A DNA stretch of 34,151 nt, taken from the NCBI GenBank assembly GCA_021324445.1, contig JAJPJC010000545.1, positions 1 through 34,151 of the forward strand, in the 5' to 3' direction. The notes under the pieces were generated by a model. That model made no database searches and was not told the DNA's origin. It saw nothing but the letters and a program-made list of their open reading frames with translations. The position numbers were made by a program, and so were the translations under genes. Shown one piece after another: positions 6,728 through 14,988 of this stretch (its first letter is position 1; every line of letters starts with the position of its first letter). This DNA is from Isosphaeraceae bacterium (GTDB lineage: Bacteria; Planctomycetota; Planctomycetia; Isosphaerales; Isosphaeraceae).

Positions 6728-8327
6728 GCACCATCGCCGCCAAGGGGCGCCAGGTCATGGGGTCGACGGATCGGGTCGAAGGGGGCGCCGCCGGCTGGCC
6801 GGCACCGACGATGGCTGATGCCGATGCCGGCCCTTGGGGATGTGGGGCAGCCGCCCCCGGCTGCGACCTGCTGGCACCGACGCCCGCGGGGGCCGGGGTC
6901 GGCTCGGCCGTCGCGGCCGGCTTGGGGGGATCGGGATTGCGCGGTGGGGCCCCGGCGGCGGCCGGTCGGCCCGCAGCCGGTTCTTGAGGCCGGGGGGTCG
7001 CCGGCGGTGGATTGGAGGCATCCCCGGAACCGGGGCGGCTTGCCGGCGCGCTGGTCGGGGCTCCGCTCAGCTTCGCCAGGCAATCGGCGGCCGTCAGCCA
7101 TGCGGTCTGGCCGCTGAGGCCCAGCAGCTCCCCTTCGCGACGGGCGATCGGGTCATCGACCTGATCGACGGTCCGCCGCCGGATGTACCACAGGGCACCG
7201 GCGCGCGACCCGTCGGTGTCGAAGAAGTACAACGGCCGGGCGTCGCCCGCGGCGATCTCGTCATTGAAGCGGGCCACCTGGCCGCGATCGATGGCTTTCA
7301 GATTGACCGGCAGGGCCACGTAACGGAGCCCTCGCCGGGAGGCGTCGGCGATGAACGCTGGGGTGACCTCCGAGGCTTCGCGGAGGTCCAGCAGCGTGCG
7401 ATATCCGTTCTGGGCCAGCCAGCTCAGGCCCTCTCCGGAGGGGACGCTTCCCCCGGCGAGCTTCAAGTCGACCGAGGCGAACTGGGCGATGCCGGGCCCG
7501 GCGCCGCCGCTGGAGGCGGGCTCGGGCGCCGGCTCGGCCGCGGCCGTCAACTGGACGGGATCCTCCAGCGAGGCATTCGGACGTTGGCTGACAGTCGGCT
7601 GGAGACTCCCCGGCCGTGGCTTCGCCTCGGGCTCGGGAACCGGCGGAGCCGGGGGCGTGTTCACCGAGCGCGTCACCTCGCTGGGCAAGTCGAGCGGGGG
7701 AAGGTGATCCAGCGGATCCGAATCATCCGACGGCCGCGCCGCGTCGCCGGCCAAGCTCGACCGCGGCTGCGCCGACCGCCGGGTCGGCGCGGCTGCGGCC
7801 GCGAGGTTCGGCGACCGCGCCAGGGTCGGGGCGCGGCGCGCGGCCAGCCGCGCGCCGGAAGGACCGGCCAAGTAGCCGGTCCTGGGGGTCACCGAACCTG
7901 AGCCCGAAGACGGGGGACTCGCGCCGGGCCTGGCCTGGGGGATTGGTTCGAGCTCGCCGGCCGGCGGGGGCGGCACCGTCGAGGGCACGGTCCCGGAGCC
8001 GACGCCCGGCGAGTACAACGGGGCCGGTACGGGAGCCGGAACGACCACGCCGGCCGGCGGCCCGTACTCCAGGGGAGGCTCGGCGACGACCCCCGATCCG
8101 CAACAACCGCCGTTGTTGCGGCGCAAGACCCGGCTGGTCGCCCGCCCCAGGAAGCCGCACGGACTGAACAGCTTGCACTGACCACACCCGCCTGACTGAC
8201 AGCCGGCATCCACCAGCACCAGGCCCGCGATCAGACCCAGGGCCAGCCACCGGGCTCGACGCGCGGGTCGCCGCCGTGGCGTGCCGCGCGTGGCCCCACC
8301 CATTTTCAACCAGTCCAGATGGAACAT
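6597..8327 (-). CDS. Secreted/lipoprotein-like protein with DUF442-type pseudophosphatase domain
   Basis: A 576-residue protein. Residues 24-40 are a hydrophobic signal (RWLALGLIAGLVLVDAGC) ending at Cys43. The lipobox is atypical, with Asp at -3, so lipidation is uncertain. A Cys/Gly-rich patch and a long Pro/Ala/Ser linker follow to about 278. Residues about 280-425 resemble the DUF442 / dual-specificity-phosphatase-like fold: FASVDLKLAGGSVPSGEGL, NGYRTLLDLR, then the loop FFDTDGSRAGALW at 368-380. That loop matches the HCxxGxR catalytic loop, but the His-Cys pair is Phe-Asp, so catalysis is unlikely. Another Pro-rich linker and a single membrane helix (about 526-543) end the protein. The role is unknown. 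AGGAG lies about 11 bases before the ATG. Confidence 0.75.
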   Translation of the reverse strand: MFHLDWLKMGGATRGTPRRRPARRARWLALGLIAGLVLVDAGCQSGGCGQCKLFSPCGFLGRATSRVLRRNNGGCCGSGVVAEPPLEYGPPAGVVVPAPVPAPLYSPGVGSGTVPSTVPPPPAGELEPIPQARPGASPPSSGSGSVTPRTGYLAGPSGARLAARRAPTLARSPNLAAAAAPTRRSAQPRSSLAGDAARPSDDSDPLDHLPPLDLPSEVTRSVNTPPAPPVPEPEAKPRPGSLQPTVSQRPNASLEDPVQLTAAAEPAPEPASSGGAGPGIAQFASVDLKLAGGSVPSGEGLSWLAQNGYRTLLDLREASEVTPAFIADASRRGLRYVALPVNLKAIDRGQVARFNDEIAAGDARPLYFFDTDGSRAGALWYIRRRTVDQVDDPIARREGELLGLSGQTAWLTAADCLAKLSGAPTSAPASRPGSGDASNPPPATPRPQEPAAGRPAAAGAPPRNPDPPKPAATAEPTPAPAGVGASRSQPGAAAPHPQGPASASAIVGAGQPAAPPSTRSVDPMTWRPLAAMVLTGLTVPLAYWTRTVVPAALAKARASLPGSGPRSRSLPDESGA

Positions 8328-8663
8328 GTCTCAGGTTCTCCTCTGTGCTGACACCGCCGCGCGCACCATCGCCGGCAGTCGCCCGCGCCCGCCGCGAGCC
8401 GGGTAAGGCCGGGTTTTCCCATCGGGATACTCGGGGTGCCAACTCAACGTTCGCTGATCGTTCCCAGGCGCACCGAGAGAGCTCAGCCCAATCGGGCCGG
8501 GTCGCGCCACCCGATCCGCCAGCCGGCCTCCAACAGGGGGGTTGAGAGACCACGGACTGGCTGGCGTGTCGGACCCTTCGGCCCTCTCGACGCAGATCTC
8601 ACCAACCGCGTCGACAACCCATCGACAAGGGCTGTCAACGAAACTTAGCCGACAAAGGGACCG
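8328..8663. other. Intergenic region upstream of two divergent genes
   Basis: This stretch separates the lipoprotein-like gene (minus) from the large glycosyltransferase gene (plus). I see no RNA gene, repeat or reading frame worth calling. It must hold the promoter of the minus-strand gene, which I could not place. Confidence 0.4.
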
Positions 8664-8693
8664 TTGCCAAAGAATCCGGCCGATTTCTAGAAT
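8664..8693 (+). promoter_or_regulatory. Candidate sigma70-type promoter for the GT-C gene
   Basis: TTGCCA (8664-8669) and TAGAAT (8688-8693) are separated by 18 bases in a locally AT-richer stretch. Transcription would begin near 8700. That leaves a short leader before ATG 8749 and would make the earlier GTG 8713 nearly leaderless. By eye only. Confidence 0.35.
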
Positions 8694-8748
8694 GAGACTT
8701 TAAGTCCATACCGTGCAGACGTTAAATCACTCAAGGCTTTGCTCGCAC

Positions 8749-11694
8749 ATGGGGTCTACGCTCTCCGATCAACACGCGCGCCCGTCAGACTCCCCGCAAA
8801 GCTCAACGTCCCCGACGCGGCTGGCCGCGGCCATCGGCGGCCTGGCCCTGGTCGTCTTCGCCGCCGCCCTGACCGATGACTCGTTTGTCGACGAATATGC
8901 TTACATCACCCAGAGTTACTACGCCGACCACTTCTTCCGGGGTGAGTTCAACCATCCCGACTGGCTCGACCTTCCCGCCTTTGACCTGCCACCGCTGCCC
9001 AAGTACCTGATCGGGTTCTCCTTGCGGGCAGCGCACCTCCCCATGCCCGGTCCTCGTCATGCGCTGGAATGGTATGGGAACCATCACATGCTGTTCGGCA
9101 CTCCGGCCACCCTGACCGTCGCCCGGCTGCCGTTCCTTGCCCTGGGAACCCTGGGATGCGTCGCACTGTTTGGCTGCGGCGTGATGATCAAAGACGGGCG
9201 CACGGGGGTCCTGGCCGCGGTCCTGCTGATGGTCAATCCCCTGTTCCGGCTCCACGCGCATCGGGCGATGTCCGAGGCGCCTTATGAAGCCTTCCTGATC
9301 GCGGCGCTGGCCCTGGGCTTGTGGGCGGGACACCGCGTGTGGGCGGGCCGATCCGATCTGACGAGCTGGCTCGGTTTCGGGCTCGCCGGAGTCTGCGCGG
9401 GCCTGTCGATCGCCAGTAAGTTCACTGGTTTCCTCGGCTGGATCGTCATCGCCTGTTGGTGTGTCTTTGCCCTGGCCGCGCCCCGGCTCCCGGCCCTGCG
9501 CAAGCTGGCCCTGGCCGCCGGCGCAACCGCGATTCCGGCGGTGGCTCTGGGGGTCGTGGTGGCTGTGAACCCGGCCCTGACGGCCCGGCCGCGGGGGAAT
9601 CTCCTGCCCGAGGCTCGATCGCTCGCGAAGCTGGATCCCTGGCAACGATTCCACCGCATGGTCGAGATCCGGCTGGCGATTTCCAGGAATCAGAAAGCCA
9701 ACTTCTCCCATAACGCGCTGACGACCTGGGCCGAGCAAGCCAAGGTCTTCGCCGTACAGGGGTTCGGTCGCTTCAGCCCGTTCGGGCCCAGGAAATCGGA
9801 CTCGAAGATCCGTTATGATGTGCGCCAGGATCTCGGCGTGATCTTCTGGGCGCCGCTGGTCCTGATCGGGCTGGTTCAAGCCCTCGGAATGGGTCGAATT
9901 CAATACCGCCGGGGAGCCGCGCCGACCGCCTGGGCGCTGGTGATCTGGGCCGTGGTGGCCTGGGTCGTGGTCGCGTCCTATCTGCCGATGGCCTGGGACC
10001 GCTACCTGCTGCCGATCCAGGCGCCGAACGCCCTGCTGGCCGCCGTGGCCGTGTCGAGACTCTGGGTGCGGGTGCAGGGGCCCATCGTCGCCGCCTGGCG
10101 GCGGATGTCGGCACCGGCGCTGGGTGTCTTCGCGATCCTGCTGGGGAGCTACGCCTTCTTCTGGCACACCCGGGACTGGAACACCGCAAGCCGGCTGATG
10201 CTGACCTACGCCCTGGTGGACCGCGGCACGGTGGCGATCACCGGGCTGGAGAAGCAAACCCGGGACCTGGCCTGGTTCCAGGGCCAGTATTACTCCGACA
10301 AGTTCCCCGGCTACTCCCTGCTGGCAACCATACCCTACGCCTATGCCAAGTGGGCCTTCGACCTGCCCGCCCACCAGTTGGACGTCCCGGCGATGTTCCA
10401 CTGGCAGGCCGACTACTGGATCACCCTGGGCACCTCGGGGCTCTTGACCGCCTGCACCGGCGCTCTGCTGGTCCTGGTGGCGCGCGACCTCGGCTGCCGG
10501 CCCGCGGCGGCGGTGTTGACCGGACTGGCCTACGGCCTGGCGACACCGGCTTATGTCTATGCGACGCTGGCCTATGGTCACCAGGCGGCGGCCTTTGCCT
10601 TGTTCGGCTCCTTCGTCCTGCTCTGGAGGGACGCCCACCGCCGCGAAGCGCTGCGGATGGTCCTCGCCGGCTTCCTCGCGGCCTATGCCGCGGTGATCGA
10701 GCTACAAGTCGGGCCGGTCTCGGCGATCCTGGCCCTCTACCTGCTGGCCCAGTGCAGCCGGGGCGGCCGTCGCGGGGACCGGCTGGGCCTCTTCGCCCTG
10801 GGAGCCCTGCTGCCGACGTTGCTGCTTCTGGGCTACAACCAGCTCGCATTCGGGTCGCCGTGGGACACCGGCTATAATCACGAGGTCGTCCCGGACTTCG
10901 CCCGGGTCCACAACGTGAAGAATCCCTTCGGGTTGCGGTCACCGGATTGGACCAAGCTCGATCCCCTGCTCTGGGGCAGTTACCGGGGGTTGTTCTTCTA
11001 TGCCCCGGTCTTGCTCGCAACCGTGCCGGGTTGGATGGTACTGCTAAGGCGTCGGCGATGGGACGCGGCCCTCGTCTCGATGCTGGTCGTGGCGGCGGTC
11101 TTGCTGGTGAACCTGAGTTATCCGGAGTGGACCGGGGGGTGGTCGACGGGTCCCCGGCTGCTGGTGCCGCTGATTCCCTTCGCCATGATCGGGGTTGCCG
11201 GCCTCATGGCCTGTCCGGCTGGCGCAGACACCCCCCCTGCCCCCCCCTTATCAAGGGGGGGAAAAGGGAAGGGCGCGCCGGCTTCTTTCCCCCCCTTACC
11301 AAGGGAGGGCCAGGGGGGGTTCCGGGTGACCTCGCGTGTTACGAGCATCGCGACGGTGCTGGTGGCCGGCCTGGCGCTGGCCGGCGGCATCGAGATGCTG
11401 TTGTTCCAGGGCGTGGGGGCGCGGATTCCCCAATCCGAGCCCGACCCCTTCGGCATTGTCTGCTCGCTCTGGAAAGAACCCACGCCGCTGCCCGCGTGGT
11501 GTAACGGCGAGCGGTTCTGTCACAACCTGGTCTCGCAGGCCATCCCCGGCGGAATCGCGCGGCTGGCGCCGCGATGGCAATTCCTCCAGTTCCTGCCCCT
11601 GGTCCTGGCGCAGGGACTCGCCATTCTCGCGCTCTGGCGCTTCGGGACGGTGCAAGCCGGATCCGCCCCATCAGTGGGTCCACGGTCTGATTGA
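8749..11694 (+). CDS. Large polytopic membrane protein, double GT-C glycosyltransferase-like (GT39/PMT type)
   Basis: About 981 residues with many membrane helices. The first half has GT-C features: helix one, then an outside loop with the acidic pair in DDSFVDEYAYITQ and LPPLPKYLIG, as in ArnT/PMT enzymes that use polyprenyl-linked sugars. After about residue 500 a second similar unit begins (DLAWFQGQYYSDKFPGYSL) with its own run of helices and SYPEWTGGWSTGPRLLVPL near the end. This looks like two GT-C-like modules in one chain. GTG 8713 would add 12 residues, but ATG 8749 fits the candidate promoter better. Codons around 827-858 derive from an inserted palindromic repeat. Donor and acceptor are unknown. 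Cell-envelope glycosylation is the family role. Confidence 0.78.
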   Translation: MGSTLSDQHARPSDSPQSSTSPTRLAAAIGGLALVVFAAALTDDSFVDEYAYITQSYYADHFFRGEFNHPDWLDLPAFDLPPLPKYLIGFSLRAAHLPMPGPRHALEWYGNHHMLFGTPATLTVARLPFLALGTLGCVALFGCGVMIKDGRTGVLAAVLLMVNPLFRLHAHRAMSEAPYEAFLIAALALGLWAGHRVWAGRSDLTSWLGFGLAGVCAGLSIASKFTGFLGWIVIACWCVFALAAPRLPALRKLALAAGATAIPAVALGVVVAVNPALTARPRGNLLPEARSLAKLDPWQRFHRMVEIRLAISRNQKANFSHNALTTWAEQAKVFAVQGFGRFSPFGPRKSDSKIRYDVRQDLGVIFWAPLVLIGLVQALGMGRIQYRRGAAPTAWALVIWAVVAWVVVASYLPMAWDRYLLPIQAPNALLAAVAVSRLWVRVQGPIVAAWRRMSAPALGVFAILLGSYAFFWHTRDWNTASRLMLTYALVDRGTVAITGLEKQTRDLAWFQGQYYSDKFPGYSLLATIPYAYAKWAFDLPAHQLDVPAMFHWQADYWITLGTSGLLTACTGALLVLVARDLGCRPAAAVLTGLAYGLATPAYVYATLAYGHQAAAFALFGSFVLLWRDAHRREALRMVLAGFLAAYAAVIELQVGPVSAILALYLLAQCSRGGRRGDRLGLFALGALLPTLLLLGYNQLAFGSPWDTGYNHEVVPDFARVHNVKNPFGLRSPDWTKLDPLLWGSYRGLFFYAPVLLATVPGWMVLLRRRRWDAALVSMLVVAAVLLVNLSYPEWTGGWSTGPRLLVPLIPFAMIGVAGLMACPAGADTPPAPPLSRGGKGKGAPASFPPLPREGQGGFRVTSRVTSIATVLVAGLALAGGIEMLLFQGVGARIPQSEPDPFGIVCSLWKEPTPLPAWCNGERFCHNLVSQAIPGGIARLAPRWQFLQFLPLVLAQGLAILALWRFGTVQAGSAPSVGPRSD
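11230..11321. repeat. Palindromic repeat inserted in frame in the GT-C gene
   Basis: A 92-base element with two inner hairpins. One is CCCCCCCTT-ATC-AAGGGGGGG at 11241-11261. The other is CCCCCCCTT-ACC-AAGGGAGGG at 11289-11309 with one mismatch. Outer C-rich and G-rich arms also let the whole element fold on itself. It resembles the widespread CCCCCTTxxxAAGGGGG intergenic palindromes. Here it is translated as PPAPPLSRGG through PPLPREGQGG without breaking the frame. Confidence 0.8.
11672..11691 (+). repeat. Copy A of a dispersed 20-bp repeat
   Basis: CAGTGGGTCCACGGTCTGAT overlaps the last codons of the GT-C gene. It differs at one base from two copies near 13.6-13.7 kb, in the same orientation. 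It may be an end or scar of a mobile element. Origin unknown. Confidence 0.6.
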
Positions 11695-11756
11695 GAGTCT
11701 GATCCGGAAGTGGTTCTCTGGGCGTAAGGAAGCGCCGTGCGCGGTCTGACCACAGG

Positions 11757-11882
11757 CGCCAGCCCGTGGATTGGACGGGGAACCTCCAGCCTCGCACGTC
11801 AGTGCGACTTGCGGGCTGGCGGATCGGGCTGACGCCCGAGGTTGGAGGACGGTCGTCCCGTCCGAACCAGGCACTGACGTGC
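11757..11882. repeat. Nested inverted-repeat patch
   Basis: Four interleaved arm pairs lie within 126 bases: CGCCAGCCCG (11757) with CGGGCTGGCG (11812), GGACGGG (11773) with CCCGTCC (11857), CCTCCAGCCTCG (11783) with CGAGGTTGGAGG (11837, one mismatch), and GCACGTCAGTGC (11794) with GCACTGACGTGC (11871). The last unit is also partly self-complementary. It sits in a roughly 410-base gap between the GT-C and adaptor genes that holds no coding frame I would call. It looks like a composite of REP-type repeats. Confidence 0.65.
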
Positions 11883-12108
11883 CTGGTCACAGCCCCACGC
11901 GCCTCTCCACCTCTCAGCCGCGGTCAACGCCCGGGACTGGCGCCAACCTCGCGCGTGAGATGTCCTACAATCAATTTAATCGCCGTGATGAATTTTGGGG
12001 ATTTGATTTCCCTTGGGCTCGGCACCACCGAGTTGGGGTGGGCCGGTCTGCGACGGCTGGAGCTGCCGCCGGAACCCAGCCCGGGGGAGACCCTGGGACT
12101 GCGTCGCC

Positions 12109-13611
12109 ATGCCGGATTCTCACCGACAAGACCCGGAGGATTCGCGGCCGACCCGAACCTGGCCCCGGGGAATCCTTGTCCTGGGCCTGGTAGGCGCAGT
12201 CGGAGGCTTGGGATTGGGGTGGTTGAACGGACAGACACGAACGCCGCCCGGCGCACGTGATCCGATCGCGGTCGTGCGCCGGACCAACCTGTTCCCCACG
12301 GTGATCGCCAGCGGCCGCGTCGAGAGTTCGAAGCGAACCGTCGTCCGGTGCGAGCTCGAGAATTGGAGGGTCGGGGCCGGGGGTGGCCGGGTAGCCAGGG
12401 GCGGCGCCTCGACGCTGATCCAGGTCATCCCGGATGGCACGGTCGTCAAGCGGGGCGACGTGCTCGCCTTGCTGGATTCCTCCGACTATGACGAATTACT
12501 CCGGCTCCAGCGGATCTACACCGAACGGTCCAAGGCCGATCGGCTCCGGGCCCAGCTCGACCTGGAGATCGCCCAGCTCGCCGTCAGCCAGTTCCGGGAC
12601 GGGACGATGACCGAGGTCATCGATGCGTTTCGTGGTCGCGTCCTGCTGGCACGAGCCGACCGTGAACGCGCGCGCGACCGGCTCACCTGGTCCCGGGGCA
12701 TGAAAGCCAAGGGGTATCTCGCGGCGAGCACGGTCCAGACCTACGAGCATTCGCTGGCTTGTGCCGAAGAGGCCCTCAAGGCCGAGGAGTCGGCCTTCGA
12801 TCTCTACCAACGGTACACAGCTCCGAGGATCCTCCGCGAGCTGAAGGGGGCTGTCCTGGCCGCCCAGGCGATACTGGAGTATCACGAGCTCCGCACCCAG
12901 CGGAGTCTCGACCGGCTGGCCCGACTGGAGCGGCAGGTGGAGAACTGCACCATCCGCGCTCCGCACGACGGCTTCGTGGTCCACGCCAGTGACAGTCGCC
13001 GCGGGATCTTCATCGAGGAAGGGATGCCCGTGCGGCAGAAGCAGCGTTTGTTCTACCTTCCCGACCTCAACGACATGGAGATCGTCGCGCAGGTGCACGA
13101 ATCGATCGTGGATGGAGTCCACCCGGGCCTGCGCGCCCGGGTCTGGATCGAAAGCCTTCCGAACCGCGAGCTCGAGGGCCAGGTGACGCTGGTGGCGCCG
13201 CTGGCCACATTTGAGTGGTACAGCGACGCTCGCTATTTCGACGTGACGGTCAAGCTCGACAACGGCTCTCCCGGCCTGAGGCCGGGGATGACGGCCCAGA
13301 TCGAAATCACCAGGCCGCGTCGGGAGAACGTACTCGCCGTTCCCCCGGAAGCCGTGACCCGTGCCGGGGGGCGCGACGTGTGTTTCGTCGTCCAGGAAAC
13401 GGGCCTGGAGCGCCGCGTCGTGAAGCTGGGCGAGGGCACCCTCCACCTGACGGAAGTCACCGACGGCCTGCGCGAAGGTGAGCAGGTTGTGCTCAATCCA
13501 CAGGTCGAGGAGGCCGACTGGGTACCCCCATCCACCCCGGCCGAGGTTGCCTCCAGGGCGGATCGTTCCCCGATGAAATCCCCCGACGGGGTGATCGCCG
13601 CATCGCACTGA
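12109..13611 (+). CDS. Periplasmic adaptor protein (HlyD/MacA-like membrane fusion protein)
   Basis: A 500-residue adaptor of the HlyD/RND-MFP type, which bridges an inner-membrane transporter and an outer-membrane channel. A membrane anchor lies at about 21-38 (ILVLGLVGAVGGLGLGWL). The first lipoyl half-motif region is VIASGRVESSKR, with IPDGTVVKRGDVLALLD. A long charged helical hairpin follows (about 130-290). The second half is ENCTIRAPHDGFVV, and then the beta-barrel region with PGLRPGMTAQIEI and VPPEAVTR. ATG 12109 was chosen because the frame upstream (to 12013) shows no family likeness. No ABC or RND partner lies next to it. The long hairpin suggests a MacA or HlyD-type helper. Confidence 0.87.
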   Translation: MPDSHRQDPEDSRPTRTWPRGILVLGLVGAVGGLGLGWLNGQTRTPPGARDPIAVVRRTNLFPTVIASGRVESSKRTVVRCELENWRVGAGGGRVARGGASTLIQVIPDGTVVKRGDVLALLDSSDYDELLRLQRIYTERSKADRLRAQLDLEIAQLAVSQFRDGTMTEVIDAFRGRVLLARADRERARDRLTWSRGMKAKGYLAASTVQTYEHSLACAEEALKAEESAFDLYQRYTAPRILRELKGAVLAAQAILEYHELRTQRSLDRLARLERQVENCTIRAPHDGFVVHASDSRRGIFIEEGMPVRQKQRLFYLPDLNDMEIVAQVHESIVDGVHPGLRARVWIESLPNRELEGQVTLVAPLATFEWYSDARYFDVTVKLDNGSPGLRPGMTAQIEITRPRRENVLAVPPEAVTRAGGRDVCFVVQETGLERRVVKLGEGTLHLTEVTDGLREGEQVVLNPQVEEADWVPPSTPAEVASRADRSPMKSPDGVIAASH

Positions 13612-13623
13612 TCCCGCTTGCTT

Positions 13624-13719
13624 GCTTCACTGGGTCCACGGTCTGATAACCGTGGTTAGAGGCTACCCTTCCCCTTTTTCGGCACCACGCCCAAGGCTTC
13701 ACTGGGTCCACGGTCTGAT
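13624..13719 (+). repeat. Two perfect 24-bp direct repeats (copies B and C)
   Basis: Identical 24-base copies at 13624-13647 and 13696-13719 share the core CACTGGGTCCACGGTCTGAT and are 72 bases apart. A related copy lies at 11672, so copies flank the adaptor gene as direct repeats. Copy B forms a hairpin with the next bases (CCACGGT-ctgata-ACCGTGG, 13636-13655). They may be IS ends or recombination scars. Confidence 0.7.
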
Positions 13720-13744
13720 CACACGGGCGCCATCCCCCGCGGTC

Positions 13745-14104
13745 TAGCTCGAGGCGAAGCTGGGGTACAAGAAACGGGAGCGCGCGCGGCTCGACGAACG
13801 CCAGTTGACACTTTTCCCCATCGAAGAACCGCAAGCCAAGCTGCGAATCGCCCGAGCCACTCCCAACAACGCGGCGAGGTTGTCCCAGCTGCGCTTCGAC
13901 CGAAACCTCGAGGTCCCCTCGGGATCCGCCATTGCTCGCCTCTTCCCTGGACCGGACGCCGCAGCCAGCCCAAGCGACGCGGCCGCAGTCAAGAGCCTGA
14001 CCCTCTGGAAGCACTCTGACGGGGAGGTCCTCGGATCGACGACCATCCGGATCGAAGCTCGACAATTGAACGACTTCGCCTTCGCGCTGGTTCAGCCTGC
14101 GTGA
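13745..14104 (+). pseudogene. Start-less open frame, possible remnant of a hypothetical protein
   Basis: An open frame follows a stop at 13744 and ends at TGA 14102-14104. It has no ATG or GTG start near the beginning, only TTG 13805. The start of the frame is basic (GYKKRERARLDERQLTLFP), and the rest is unrecognised. Codon third positions are mostly G or C, as in real genes here, so this may be the C-terminal part of a gene cut by the repeat block just upstream. I do not recognise the family. It converges on the small membrane gene that ends at 14116. Confidence 0.3.
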
Positions 14105-14115
14105 ATGGACCGGCC

Positions 14116-14307
14116 TCAGACCTGGGTGTTGATCAGCAGCAGCACGGCCGTGGCGATCACGAGGATGCCCAGCATCCAGAGGGTCAGCCGCACCGAATGC
14201 GCCCAGATCCGCGGCCAGGCTTCGTGCCGCGAGGCGGAATAGACCACGCTGATGGCGATCACCAGGGGGAGGATCAACCAGTAGATGTGCGCCGACGCCA
14301 GGTTCAT
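14116..14307 (-). CDS. Small two-helix membrane protein
   Basis: 63 residues with hydrophobic segments at about 8-24 (YWLILPLVIAISVVYSA) and 41-60 (LTLWMLGILVIATAVLLLI), joined by a short basic loop with two His residues. Its ATG overlaps the stop of the upstream membrane gene by four bases (ATGA), so the two are translationally coupled. The pairing implies a joint role, but the function is unknown. Confidence 0.75.
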   Translation of the reverse strand: MNLASAHIYWLILPLVIAISVVYSASRHEAWPRIWAHSVRLTLWMLGILVIATAVLLLINTQV

Positions 14308-14831
14308 GCGGAGCCCTCCGCACCCAGGCCGCCGGCCGGCAGCGGGTTCGACGCCGAGCGGGCCGCCGCCTCCTCCTCGAGGTCCTGATAGGCCGGCCCT
14401 TCGTAGGCGTCGTAAATCGCCAGGATGTTGAGCAAGCCCGCCACGGTCGTGTAGATCGTGCCGATCTCGACCAGCTTGCCCAGCCGGACCTGCAGGCCGT
14501 TGAGGATCCTCTGGTCCGGCTCCGCCAGGAAGCCCCAGAGGATCGGGTCGAAGCCGTAGTGATGCAGCGTCCCCTGGATCAGGGCGGGCAGGGCCGGCAG
14601 GCCGGCGAAGAACTGACCCGGGTAGTAGAGGCAGAATTTCTCCGGGTTATTCAGCGGGTTGACCCACCGCCAGTAGACGATCTTCCACTCGCCCATCACC
14701 ATGCCCATGACGTACAAGCCGAGGATGCAGACGGCGTAGAGAATCCCCTTGCCGGTCCGGCCCTGGTAGAAGTGGCCCAGCCCCGGCACCAACCAGGCCA
14801 GCAAGGCCGCTCGCTTGGAGGGAGTTACCAT
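14304..14831 (-). CDS. DUF6677/TM2-like membrane protein
   Basis: A 175-residue protein. The N-terminus AALLAWLVPGLGHFYQGRTG is the signature of TM2-like and DUF6677 proteins common in planctomycetes. Hydrophobic helices follow at about 30-48 and 125-145. A region with FFAGLPALPALIQG lies between, and the C-terminus is acidic (YQDLEEEAAARS). ATG 14831 is preferred over an upstream in-frame start because the core begins there. It heads a two-gene operon with the 63-residue membrane protein. The DUF number is from memory. No biochemical role is established from the sequence. Confidence 0.75.
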   Translation of the reverse strand: MVTPSKRAALLAWLVPGLGHFYQGRTGKGILYAVCILGLYVMGMVMGEWKIVYWRWVNPLNNPEKFCLYYPGQFFAGLPALPALIQGTLHHYGFDPILWGFLAEPDQRILNGLQVRLGKLVEIGTIYTTVAGLLNILAIYDAYEGPAYQDLEEEAAARSASNPLPAGGLGAEGSA

Positions 14832-14988
14832 TCGTTCTTGCTTTCTTTCTTTCACTGAATTCGTCTTGCCGTGGGTCAAAGCGGGCTGCCCGCAGGGGAA
14901 TCCCCGGCTTCATCCTAGCAGGAAACCGCCGCAGGAATCTACCCCGGCAACGGCCCGCAACCCCCTGCGCGCCATCCGTTGGTCCTGA

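Noticed and set aside
8328-8660. Riboswitch or small RNA upstream of the GT-C gene
   Set aside because: No recognisable aptamer motif or strong paired structure could be seen by eye.
8803-10638. Long minus-strand open frame opposite the GT-C gene
   Set aside because: Compositional shadow rich in Gln, Gly, Arg and His. The plus strand encodes conserved membrane motifs.
13636-13678. Intrinsic terminator after the adaptor gene
   Set aside because: The hairpin CCACGGT/ACCGTGG is real, but the pyrimidine run comes about 20 bases later and the stem is part of the dispersed repeat.
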